Shown here: piece by piece, positions 7,779 to 14,585 of the stretch
How positions within the stretch are numbered: position 1 is the first letter of the stretch
How the letters are laid out: each line of letters begins with the position of its first letter
Source of the DNA: Clostridium sp. UBA4746
Lineage (GTDB): Bacteria > Bacillota > Clostridia > Clostridiales > Clostridiaceae
Length of the DNA: 16,543 nucleotides
Assembly: GCA_002403785.1 (NCBI GenBank)
Contig: DHIM01000340.1
Location: 1-16,543, forward strand
Reading direction: 5' to 3'
The notes under the pieces: model-generated
Databases searched by the model: none
What the model was told of the DNA's origin: nothing
What the model saw: the letters and a program-made list of their open reading frames with translations, nothing else
Position numbers and translations under genes: made by a program

Positions 7779-7813
7779 AAGGTCATCATTCCCTTCAGAG
7801 TAACTGCTTTAAA

Positions 7814-7842
7814 ATTATGTCCTTATGATTTATTTTTTATAC
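7814..7842 (-). promoter_or_regulatory. SigF-type forespore promoter of sigG
   Basis: On the minus strand GTATA (7838-7842) is followed after exactly 15 bases by GGACATAAT (7814-7822). This fits the B. subtilis SigF pattern as I recall it, GYATA-N15-GGnnAnAnT, at every fixed position. The predicted start would leave a leader of about 30 bases before the sigG start codon. SigF control of sigG is the known forespore circuit. Confidence 0.72.
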
Positions 7843-7993
7843 TACAGACAACCCTACAATATATAATTATTTTTTTCCCCTTGAACTTAAAGACTTTCTA
7901 GCAAGACAAAATAGTTGTAAAGTTTAAATTATTTCTAAATATAATAAAGGTATAGGTATAAATTTATACTCAAATTATATATATAAATATAAA

Positions 7994-8015
7994 TAGACAC
8001 CCTTTCAAGTGCCTA
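7994..8015 (-). terminator. Weak candidate terminator of the VanZ-like gene
   Basis: On the minus strand TAGGCAC (8009-8015) can pair with GTGTCTA (7994-8000), one G-U pair, with an 8-base loop, followed by U-rich sequence. It lies about 50 bases past the VanZ-like stop. The stem is short and the U tract is broken by A residues. Confidence 0.35.
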
Positions 8016-8063
8016 AGTTTTGTAATCTTATTCTTCGGTTGCCTACTAATTCGAGTAAGTAAC

Positions 8064-8576
8064 CTACTTAATTTCTAACCTATTTTTATTCTTAATTGAA
8101 CGTTTAGCATATATCTTATAATATGCTAGATAAAACAGTCCTATACCTATTAAAGAACCAGCGAAGTCTATTAGCACATCACTTACTAATGAGGTCCTTC
8201 CTAAAACAAACATTTGATGGAATTCATCCGTTACCGCATATAATAAACATATAAACATTATACTAGTTAATGCATTCTTTCCCCTCATCCCAAGTAAGAA
8301 TAAGAAATTTGAGACAACCACTGCTAATACACAGTACTCAAATGCATGTGCATTTTTTCTGATAATTAAATTTATTTCTTCATCTCTTGAACTTATGGGT
8401 AGTACACCCTGTTTTACTTTAGTTGAATTATTTTCACCCTCTAATTTATGTTTATCATTTCTTATAGATTGAACAATTCCATAACTTCGTGAATTTGATA
8501 CTGAACCAGGTCTAGAAGAATTATAAAATATAAACCCAAATGATAACAAGCATAGTACAATTCCTAATTTTTTCAA
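8064..8576 (-). CDS. VanZ-like membrane protein
   Basis: Small membrane protein of the VanZ family; VanZ of enterococci gives low-level teicoplanin resistance, but the role of most chromosomal homologues is unknown. From TTG 8576 the protein is 170 residues: N-terminal membrane segment (about 4-18) then YNSSRPG, a charged loop, RKNAHAFEY (73-81), two further membrane segments, TDEFHQMFVLGR (116-127) and DVLIDFAG (133-140), the family signature. The frame also allows TTG 8591, five codons earlier, but nothing like a Shine-Dalgarno site precedes it, whereas GGATGG lies 7 bases before TTG 8576 and MKKLGIVLCLL is the usual sort of N-terminus. Start remains uncertain. It lies downstream of the diguanylate cyclase on the same strand, with a long inverted repeat between. 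Confidence 0.87.
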   Translation of the reverse strand: MKKLGIVLCLLSFGFIFYNSSRPGSVSNSRSYGIVQSIRNDKHKLEGENNSTKVKQGVLPISSRDEEINLIIRKNAHAFEYCVLAVVVSNFLFLLGMRGKNALTSIMFICLLYAVTDEFHQMFVLGRTSLVSDVLIDFAGSLIGIGLFYLAYYKIYAKRSIKNKNRLEIK

Positions 8577-8587
8577 TATAACACCAT

Positions 8588-8663
8588 CCAATTTTGTAAT
8601 AACAAATATTATATCATCTTCTAATCTTTATTTCATCTTTTTATTTTGTTATTATAAAATTGG
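8588..8663. repeat. 19-bp inverted repeat between the diguanylate cyclase and VanZ-like genes
   Basis: Left arm 8588-8606 and right arm 8645-8663 are reverse complements over 19 positions with one G-U-type exception, around a 38-base spacer. It fills nearly all the gap between the cyclase stop and the VanZ start region. The spacer contains TATAAT on the minus strand, a possible -10 for vanZ without a good -35. In RNA the hairpin could end or attenuate cyclase transcripts, or partly cover the vanZ ribosome site. Confidence 0.7.
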
Positions 8664-8670
8664 AAATTTA

Positions 8671-10341
8671 TCAAAGTATATCTAACTCTTCTTCCTTTAT
8701 TTCCGTTGAATATATCTTATATTCATTTCCACCCTTGCTCTTGACTTCATACATGGCTGAATCAGCCTTCTTAATTAGCGTGTCTGCATCAATACCGTGC
8801 TCAGGGAATATACTTATGCCTATACTTGCTCCAATAAATAATTGGTTTTCCTTATAAATAAAAGCTGTGCTTAATGTTTTCAAAGCAGCTATTGCAATTT
8901 TTTCAACAATTGAAGAGGCTTTCAAATCTCTTAATATTATTATGAATTCATCACCACCAATTCTGTAAACTGTATCCGTAGACCTAATAATATTTTTTAA
9001 TCTCACCGCTGCGATTCTAAGAATATTATCTCCTGCCTCATGACCATAAGTATCATTAGCATTCTTAAACTTATCCAAATCTATAAAAAGAACTGCAAAC
9101 TTTTCATTTTTATCATCTAATAATATATCAACATCTTCTAGAGTTTTTTTCCTGTTAAAAGTTTCTGTAAGTGCATCATAATATACAAAATGACGTATTT
9201 GGTCTTCTGCAAGTAGTCTATCTATAACCTCATTTTTAAGTTTGAGATTTGATTCTTCTAATTTTAGGGTATATTTTTCTTGTATTTCAGCTATGCTTTT
9301 TCTTTCAGAAACATCATGTAATAAAATAAGAATTCCTAAAACATCTTTATATTCATCGTATATAACTGTTGCTGATAGTTCACAGACAAGAGTTTCTTTA
9401 TTTTCCCTATATAAATCCACTTCAATATTAATAGCACTTCCTTTTTGCATTATAGTATTAAAATTAAAATTTCTAAAATTTATTATAGCATGGAGTGAAC
9501 TTCCCTTTAATTCCTTATAGCCAGTTATATTTAGTGAAGCTTCATTACAATTTTTCACAAGAAAATCTTCACCTAATATGAAAATCGGTTCATTTACAGC
9601 TTCAAAAATATATTTTGATACAAGTTCATAAGAAATTGACATCATTTTATGTTTATTAATTGCGTACCACATTCCACCCATTTCAATAGAGATTGTTATA
9701 ATCCCACACGGAAAAATATCAATGCCAAGTGCTGGAAAAATCAAATCTGATATTGACCCTAAACAAAGACTGATTATACTGGCAATTAAAATAATTTTTA
9801 TCTGCTTTCTGACTCTATTCTTTTGAGAATTTTTCATTTGAAAATATAGTATTACAAAACCTGCTATAAATAAAACTGCAACGTATATACTAAAAACAGT
9901 ACCAATAGTTGTAGTAACATATAAATTATCTACAAAACCATAAGCTTCACTACTTACTATTTTAGAGGGTTCATACATTAAATTACTTATGAAAAATATT
10001 ATTGAAGCTATATATACTAAAGATTGTATTTTTGAGTTGGAGTTTTTTTGATTTGTATCTTTAAAAGAAAATGCGAAGGATATCCATATCCCATTAATAG
10101 AACACCAACCTATGGCAGAAACTATTCTCCATATATTTGCAATTTCTATATTGGGGGAAATTAACATAAATGCATATCCTATCGCCCAAAGGCTATGAGA
10201 AATACATAAAATAAAAAATATTACGTTGATTTTTGATTTATTATCTTTCTTATAACTACAGATACCCATAAATAAGTAGAAAATAAAACATATACATAAT
10301 ATTGTAAAAAGCATAGTTTTAATATTATCCTCTCGTAGCAT
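8671..10341 (-). CDS. Membrane-bound diguanylate cyclase (7TM-PAS-GGDEF)
   Basis: Predicted synthase of c-di-GMP, 556 residues. The N-terminal 235 residues hold about seven membrane segments like the 7TM sensor module of some histidine kinases; then a PAS domain (about 245-350, EPIFILGEDFLVKNCNEASL through LHDVSERK), a short coiled linker, and a GGDEF domain with DALTETFNRKKTLED, FIDLDKFKNANDTYGHEAGD and RIGGDEF (GGDEF at 462-466). The inhibitory I-site RSTD (453-456) is intact, so product feedback is expected. No EAL or HD-GYP domain. ATG 10341 is preferred over GTG 10344 because AGGGGG lies 8 bases before the ATG. The stop codon of a 51-residue ORF overlaps this ATG (TGATG), suggesting coupled translation. 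The activating ligand is unknown. Confidence 0.93.
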   Translation of the reverse strand: MLREDNIKTMLFTILCICFIFYLFMGICSYKKDNKSKINVIFFILCISHSLWAIGYAFMLISPNIEIANIWRIVSAIGWCSINGIWISFAFSFKDTNQKNSNSKIQSLVYIASIIFFISNLMYEPSKIVSSEAYGFVDNLYVTTTIGTVFSIYVAVLFIAGFVILYFQMKNSQKNRVRKQIKIILIASIISLCLGSISDLIFPALGIDIFPCGIITISIEMGGMWYAINKHKMMSISYELVSKYIFEAVNEPIFILGEDFLVKNCNEASLNITGYKELKGSSLHAIINFRNFNFNTIMQKGSAINIEVDLYRENKETLVCELSATVIYDEYKDVLGILILLHDVSERKSIAEIQEKYTLKLEESNLKLKNEVIDRLLAEDQIRHFVYYDALTETFNRKKTLEDVDILLDDKNEKFAVLFIDLDKFKNANDTYGHEAGDNILRIAAVRLKNIIRSTDTVYRIGGDEFIIILRDLKASSIVEKIAIAALKTLSTAFIYKENQLFIGASIGISIFPEHGIDADTLIKKADSAMYEVKSKGGNEYKIYSTEIKEEELDIL

Positions 10342-10496
10342 CACCTATTCCCCCTGTCAGCAGCCAAAATCAAATCATCCGGTGCCTTAATTTCTTTTAA
10401 TAATTGAAGTGCTGTAAGATATGTTTCAACAATGTATTCAGGTGGAGGAAGAATATCTGCCACAATATCTTTTCCTAAAACTATTTCATTGTACAT
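10341..10496 (-). CDS. 51-residue ORF resembling a piece of a chemoreceptor sensor domain
   Basis: An open frame from ATG 10496 to a TGA whose last base is the first base of the cyclase ATG. It encodes MYNEIVLGKDIVADILPPPE followed by YIVETYLTALQLL and a charged tail ending DRGNR. The GKD-x-VADILPPPEYI-x-E-x-YL pattern recalls a conserved stretch in the ligand-binding region of some methyl-accepting chemotaxis and related sensor proteins (from memory). No signal peptide, no membrane segment and no Shine-Dalgarno site are seen, and an in-frame TGA stands two codons upstream of the ATG. It may be the decayed remnant of a longer sensor gene, or a small protein serving the cyclase. That the reading frame stays open and fits the motif makes some past coding function likely; present expression is unsure. 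Confidence 0.5.
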   Translation of the reverse strand: MYNEIVLGKDIVADILPPPEYIVETYLTALQLLKEIKAPDDLILAADRGNR

Positions 10497-10655
10497 TTTT
10501 CAACTTATAAATTTTTATAATTCCTAATACTATATTATTTGTTAGTTTCGAATTTGTGATTTAAATAAAAGCGCCCACTCACTTATTTTTTATACTATCT
10601 CTTTAAGGTGTGCATATAGTCCTTTTATTGATATAGCTTTATTAAATGAAATTAC

Positions 10656-10684
10656 TTGACCAATATTATACAATAATATATAAT
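10656..10684 (+). promoter_or_regulatory. SigA-type promoter of the 174-residue gene
   Basis: TTGACC (10656-10661), a 17-base spacer and TATAAT (10679-10684) form a near-consensus vegetative promoter. Transcription from about 10691 would give a leader of about 135 bases before GTG 10827, containing the tandem repeat at 10694-10730. Confidence 0.72.
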
Positions 10685-10693
10685 AAGTATTGG

Positions 10694-10730
10694 AAAATAT
10701 GTTTATAATTAAAAAATATGTTTATAATTA
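10694..10730. repeat. Tandem 18-bp repeat in the leader of the 174-residue gene
   Basis: AAAATATGTTTATAATTA occurs twice, at 10694-10711 and 10713-10730, separated by one A (period 19). It begins just after the predicted transcription start. It may be a recent slippage duplication or a pair of binding sites. The rest of 10497-10826 shows no coding sequence. Confidence 0.75.
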
Positions 10731-10826
10731 TAATAAAGCTAAAATGTAAGTATACAAAAGATTTTTTACAAATTTTAATATAAATCAATTTGTACTTTGC
10801 AATATAAATATTGGGGGCGAATTAAT

Positions 10827-11351
10827 GTGAGTGAACGGGTTATACAGCAATATGAGAAATCATCTTTTACTAAAAAACTTTTTTTTAACTGGAAAGTTAC
10901 TAATGCACTTAAAGATTGCAATAACATTGAATCATATTTACTTACAAATAAATATTTAAGTAAATCTGATCATAAATTAAATTTAATAATCTCTGATGGA
11001 TCTAGTAATGAGGTAGAAAATAGTTACTTCTTAACTAAGGGCTATACTGCTGATGGAGGCATATCTCCTATAAGAAAATATACTATTATAAATGGAAAAA
11101 CAACAAAATGCATTGATGTAATTCGGCATGACATAATTATCATAGATTTATATGAAGAAAGCATATACTTACATAGCTATTCTAAAGGTAGTAACTATAT
11201 CACGGGTTATTTAGTTGAAGAAGATGCACAATCTAAAAAAACAAAAAGTTTAATTTTTAGCAACAAAAAAATCAAAATAAATATTAAGAATATTAACAAA
11301 TTCGATACTATTAATGAAGTTGATGATTTCGTCAATAAATTTATTATGTAA
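10827..11351 (+). CDS. Hypothetical protein, 174 residues
   Basis: I do not recognise this protein. The frame is open from TTG 10797, but GGGGG (10813-10817) lies 9 bases before GTG 10827, which I take as the start; the product then begins MSERVIQQYEKSSF. It is polar and lysine- and asparagine-rich, with no signal peptide or membrane segment, and appears to be a cytosolic alpha/beta protein with alternating hydrophobic stretches such as DIIIIDLYEESIYLHSY near the middle and a lysine-rich segment near the C-terminus. A good vegetative promoter and a leader of about 135 bases precede it, which supports it being real. It stands alone, convergent with the protease gene. Confidence 0.7.
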   Translation: MSERVIQQYEKSSFTKKLFFNWKVTNALKDCNNIESYLLTNKYLSKSDHKLNLIISDGSSNEVENSYFLTKGYTADGGISPIRKYTIINGKTTKCIDVIRHDIIIIDLYEESIYLHSYSKGSNYITGYLVEEDAQSKKTKSLIFSNKKIKINIKNINKFDTINEVDDFVNKFIM

Positions 11352-11396
11352 TCGTTATTCAAATAAGAGCTGTAATTACTTATCTCACATGGATGC

Positions 11397-11462
11397 GCAA
11401 AGTATGTTGGTACATTATTTCAACTGTTTACCAAGAAGCAAGAACCAATAACTATACTTTGC
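11397..11462. other. Nested inverted repeat between convergent genes
   Basis: Outer arms GCAAAGTAT (11397-11405) and ATACTTTGC (11454-11462) pair perfectly and enclose inner arms TTGGTA (11407-11412) and TACCAA (11429-11434). The result would be a stem with an internal stem-loop in the 162-base gap between the hypothetical gene and the protease. There is no T tract on either side, so an ordinary terminator is not evident; a structured RNA element or a palindromic repeat are alternatives. Confidence 0.5.
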
Positions 11463-11513
11463 ATTCCACTTATCTTTTAACATTTCAACTTCTTAAATGG
11501 CTAATTATTCATA

Positions 11514-13067
11514 CTATTGTTTCATGACTTTTGACACACAAACCAAATCATAAATATCTATTATGCCATCATTATTGATATCTAGTATATCTTTGTACTT
11601 AAAATCCCCTTTACGTGCATTATAAGCTGACTCCAGCAATGCCAAATCTTTAATGTCTGTTGTTCCATCTTTATTAACATCGGTGACACTAAACACCATA
11701 GAAGGATTTGCTATAACCATGGCTCCAAAAGCATCTACAATTGCCCCTGTATATATTTTTCCTACTAATGGGGGTAATTTTTTAGTACTTTTCATTATAC
11801 AATTTTTCACTTCAATTGGTGTTAAATTCATGTTTGTACTTAAAACAAGCGCCGCTACTCCAGTAACATACGGAGTGGCCATAGAAGTACCACTTTTATA
11901 ATCATATCCACCTGGCACTGTGCTATAAATATCACTTCCTGGTGCTGCAATATCCACTGAAACAACCCCATAATTAGAAAAACTTGATAACGTACCATCC
12001 ATCTCGATTGACGCTACTGAAATTATGTTAGGAAGATCGTAACTAGCAGGATAGTCTTTAATAGCGTTATCATTGCTCATTCCATTCCCATTAGCATCAC
12101 CATTCCCTGCCGCACACACAAATAAGGCATTTGAGCTTTTAAATGCATCATATTCTGTTTGTGAGAAGTCTTCACCTCCAAAAGAACAGTTAAATAACTT
12201 TACACCATGACTAATGCCATATTGAATTGCACTAATTACATCACTTGTATATAAATCACCTTGATCATCAGCAGCTTTCAAAGGCATTACTTTAACACTT
12301 GGTGCAACACCTACTGTTCCTATGCCATTAGATGATGCTGCAATTATTCCACTAACATGAGTTCCATGACTATTATCGTCAAAAGAATTGTTATTATTAT
12401 CTGCAAAATTCCACCCATTATAGTCATCTATATATCCATCGCTATCATCATCTATTCCATTACCAGCTATTTCTTTAGTATTAATCCAAATATTACTTTT
12501 CAAATCTTTATGATTATAATCTATCCCAGTATCAATTATTCCAACTACTAAATTCGGATTACCAGTAGTTGTCTTCCAGGCATTTTCAACATTAATATCT
12601 ATCCCTTTAGTTGTAGTATTATTTAATCCCCACATTTTATTAAAATATGGTTCCATCGATGGGGAACTAGATAACTTGCTGATATAATTTGGTTCTGCAT
12701 ATTCAATATTGGGATTATTATTTAAATTTGATAACACTTCATCTGTGGAATATTTTGTAGTATCAAATTTAACCACATCTAGTTGCTGCTTTAAGTGTTT
12801 CTTAGTTTTCATACTATACTTTTTCTCTACATACTTAATAGAAGAATTGCTAGTACCTGATTTGATTTTTACTAAAATTTCGCCTTGCTTAAAGTTTTTC
12901 TTAACCTTATTCTTTTTAAAATTGCTCATTATATTTGATTTTAGACCAGATTTATCATTTTTGATATTATAACTCAAAGTATTACTCTGTACACCTTGTA
13001 CCCTAAATCCATAAATACTAACCATAAATACAATCGTTAGTAACCTGCTTATAGTCTTTTTTTTCAT
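11514..13067 (-). CDS. Secreted subtilisin-like serine protease with C-terminal dockerin
   Basis: Extracellular S8 peptidase, 517 residues. Signal peptide about 1-28 (MKKK then a hydrophobic core). A propeptide (about 58-128) has GEILVKI and VVKF and ends near NIEYAEPNY, as in fervidolysin-type pro-regions. The catalytic domain has Asp179 (VVGIIDTGIDYNH), His234 (NSHGTHVSG), the oxyanion Asn322 (CAAGNGD) and Ser395 (SGTSMATP). An Asp/Asn-rich insert follows the Asp motif and may bind calcium. The C-terminus has two dockerin type I calcium loops, DVNKDGTTDIKDL and DINNDGIIDIYDL. Dockerins bind cohesins in cellulosomes, but no cohesin gene is in view. The frame extends to TTG 13079, but GGGGG ahead of ATG 13067 marks that ATG as the start. 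No adjacent gene shares its strand. Confidence 0.93.
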   Translation of the reverse strand: MKKKTISRLLTIVFMVSIYGFRVQGVQSNTLSYNIKNDKSGLKSNIMSNFKKNKVKKNFKQGEILVKIKSGTSNSSIKYVEKKYSMKTKKHLKQQLDVVKFDTTKYSTDEVLSNLNNNPNIEYAEPNYISKLSSSPSMEPYFNKMWGLNNTTTKGIDINVENAWKTTTGNPNLVVGIIDTGIDYNHKDLKSNIWINTKEIAGNGIDDDSDGYIDDYNGWNFADNNNNSFDDNSHGTHVSGIIAASSNGIGTVGVAPSVKVMPLKAADDQGDLYTSDVISAIQYGISHGVKLFNCSFGGEDFSQTEYDAFKSSNALFVCAAGNGDANGNGMSNDNAIKDYPASYDLPNIISVASIEMDGTLSSFSNYGVVSVDIAAPGSDIYSTVPGGYDYKSGTSMATPYVTGVAALVLSTNMNLTPIEVKNCIMKSTKKLPPLVGKIYTGAIVDAFGAMVIANPSMVFSVTDVNKDGTTDIKDLALLESAYNARKGDFKYKDILDINNDGIIDIYDLVCVSKVMKQ

Positions 13068-13392
13068 ATGTGCCCCCAAATTATTAATTTTTAGCTCTTA
13101 ATTTGATATATTATTTTTTATATAAAAAAGCCATCCTGTGTCATATATTATATTAGTCATACTTTATTATAATCGAACAAAAAGATGACTTCTGAATACA
13201 TAAATTATCTTTTATATGAATATCACTCTTATTAACACATCAACCACGTATATAACAGTTTAATTCCACATTTTCTTTAACTATATTTCCAATTTTACGA
13301 TTTTATACCAATACTAAATATTGAACATTCTATAAATTATTCCATTATTAAAACCAAGTCTTGCTAAATTTATTGATATTTCATCATATCCA
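13068..13392. other. AT-rich divergent intergenic region
   Basis: The gap between the protease and the muralytic lipoprotein is about 400 bases. I see no ORF or RNA gene. TATAAT-like hexamers occur on both strands (for example 13168-13173 on the plus strand), but none on the minus strand has a credible -35 for the protease. The right end holds the lipoprotein promoter and palindromes listed separately. Confidence 0.4.
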
Positions 13393-13400
13393 TGTATAAT
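13373..13400 (+). promoter_or_regulatory. SigA-type promoter of the muralytic lipoprotein gene
   Basis: TTGATA (13373-13378), 16 bases, TATAAT (13395-13400). Initiation near 13407 would give a leader of about 60 bases before ATG 13470. The -10 lies inside a palindrome. Confidence 0.62.
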
Positions 13401-13418
13401 TATACACATGAGTCTCAT
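13393..13418. promoter_or_regulatory. Two adjacent palindromes over the -10 and start site
   Basis: TGTATAATTATACA (13393-13406) is a perfect 14-bp palindrome that includes the -10 hexamer; ATGAGTCTCAT (13408-13418) is a perfect 5-1-5 palindrome at the predicted start point. Either could be a repressor operator. I cannot name the regulator. Confidence 0.42.
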
Positions 13419-13469
13419 TATACTGCTTTAAATTACTGGTAATAATTCAAAACATTTTGGAGGATTAAG

Positions 13470-14468
13470 ATGAAAAATTTAATTAAAACTATTACCTTAA
13501 CAACACTATTCTACATATTTATCTCTGGCTGTGTGCAAACTTCTGCTGAAGATCTCTCCCTCTCTTCTCTCAAAAGGACCACTTTTGGTTTAGGGATAGC
13601 AACCAGGCAATATATAAATTTAAGATCAACTCCAGATATAAAAAGTAATACAAATAAAATAGCTGTTTTAATGAAGTCAGATCGTTTTTTTATTGTTGAT
13701 GACCTTGGGGAATGGTATAAGATTAAATATAATGATAATGGTATTTTAAAGGATGGTTATGTATATGCATTATTCACTATGCCTATTAGAGATGATAATT
13801 TTGATAATTATCTAGGGTTTATTTCTTCTAAAAATGAGTCTACTGTATATACTGGGAATAAATTAACTACCGTAAGAAACCCAGGAACGATATCAGACAA
13901 TGTTTCCGATGCAGGTGGTAAATCATATGGCTTGTACCAACTTTCATCTAACAGAGGTACCTTAGATGTCTTTTTACACTATTTGAAAACACATTCTGGA
14001 GGGAAAGACTTTTACGATAAACTTAATAATGCTAAAATCGCTGATAATAACAAATATAGCACTAATTTTGACACCACATGGAAAGATTTAGCGACTAATA
14101 ACCGAAGTGAATTCTTTAAGCTTCAACATAAATTTATAAAAACAAAGTATTATGACGTTGCAGCATTGATGTTAAAAGATAAATATAATTTTGATATAAG
14201 CACTGAAAGTTTAGCTTTAAAAGAGGCTCTTTGGTCTACAGCTGTGCAATACGGAATTAAAGGAAACGGAACTACTACAAAAGGTGCAATTGATATATTC
14301 GTCGAAGCGGGACTTAATAAACAAGAAAAAGAATTGATTACAAGGATATACGATTTAAAAATTGAACACGCTGAAAGTAAAAATAATGATATTCTTAAAA
14401 ATCGTGCTTTATCCGAAAAGGATGACGTTCTATATATGTATAATAGTTATAAAGAAATCGCTAAATAA
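13470..14468 (+). CDS. Lipoprotein with SH3b and lysozyme-like peptidoglycan hydrolase domains
   Basis: Predicted cell-surface murein hydrolase, 332 residues. The N-terminus is a lipoprotein signal with lipobox ISGC (Cys21 as the lipidation site). An SH3b domain (about 44-105, INLRSTPD to GYVYALF) should bind the wall. The C-terminal domain (about 115-305) has SSKNES, then GGKSYGLYQLSS (149-160), a later ALWSTAVQYGIKG (253-265) and closing helices. This resembles the C-terminal lysozyme-like domain of VgrG-3-type effectors and related phage lysins, where the Glu of the SxxxES motif, here Glu123, is the likely catalytic acid. The stretch between Glu123 and GGKSYG seems somewhat longer than in those relatives. 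The GGAGG site is 6 bases before ATG. The stop codon lies in the loop of the terminator. Membrane-anchored, it could act in wall remodelling, germination or competition; which is not known. Confidence 0.78.
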   Translation: MKNLIKTITLTTLFYIFISGCVQTSAEDLSLSSLKRTTFGLGIATRQYINLRSTPDIKSNTNKIAVLMKSDRFFIVDDLGEWYKIKYNDNGILKDGYVYALFTMPIRDDNFDNYLGFISSKNESTVYTGNKLTTVRNPGTISDNVSDAGGKSYGLYQLSSNRGTLDVFLHYLKTHSGGKDFYDKLNNAKIADNNKYSTNFDTTWKDLATNNRSEFFKLQHKFIKTKYYDVAALMLKDKYNFDISTESLALKEALWSTAVQYGIKGNGTTTKGAIDIFVEAGLNKQEKELITRIYDLKIEHAESKNNDILKNRALSEKDDVLYMYNSYKEIAK

Positions 14469-14481
14469 AGCGATTTTTTTT
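14455..14481 (+). terminator. Terminator of the muralytic lipoprotein gene
   Basis: AAATCGCT (14455-14462) pairs with AGCGATTT (14469-14476), with a 6-base loop that contains the stop codon, and the stem runs into eight T residues. Coding end and terminator overlap. Confidence 0.85.
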
Positions 14482-14546
14482 AATTAATACTATATTTCTT
14501 ATACTTTCTATTCTATCCTTATGTACATATAGTATAATAAAATCAA

Positions 14547-14561
14547 TGTACAAGAAGTACA
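14547..14561. promoter_or_regulatory. Small inverted repeat upstream of the DUF218 gene
   Basis: TGTAC-AAGAA-GTACA lies between a possible -10 (TATAAT, 14533-14538, no good -35) and the AAGGGAG ribosome site; a related ATGTACAT occurs at 14521-14528. It may be an operator or leader hairpin; the evidence is weak. Confidence 0.3.
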
Positions 14562-14585
14562 GTAGATATTGAAGGGAGAAAATTA

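Noticed and set aside
7776..7792. A four-codon leader peptide (ATG ATG ACC TTA TGA) overlapping the sigG start
   Set aside because: The GAAGGGA site almost touches its first ATG, too close for initiation; it looks like chance in a run of ATGA repeats.
8040..8063. Hairpin GTTACTTACT/AGTAGGCAAC just after the VanZ stop as a terminator
   Set aside because: It has a mismatch and a wobble pair and no following T tract; the hairpin at 7994-8015 is a slightly better candidate.
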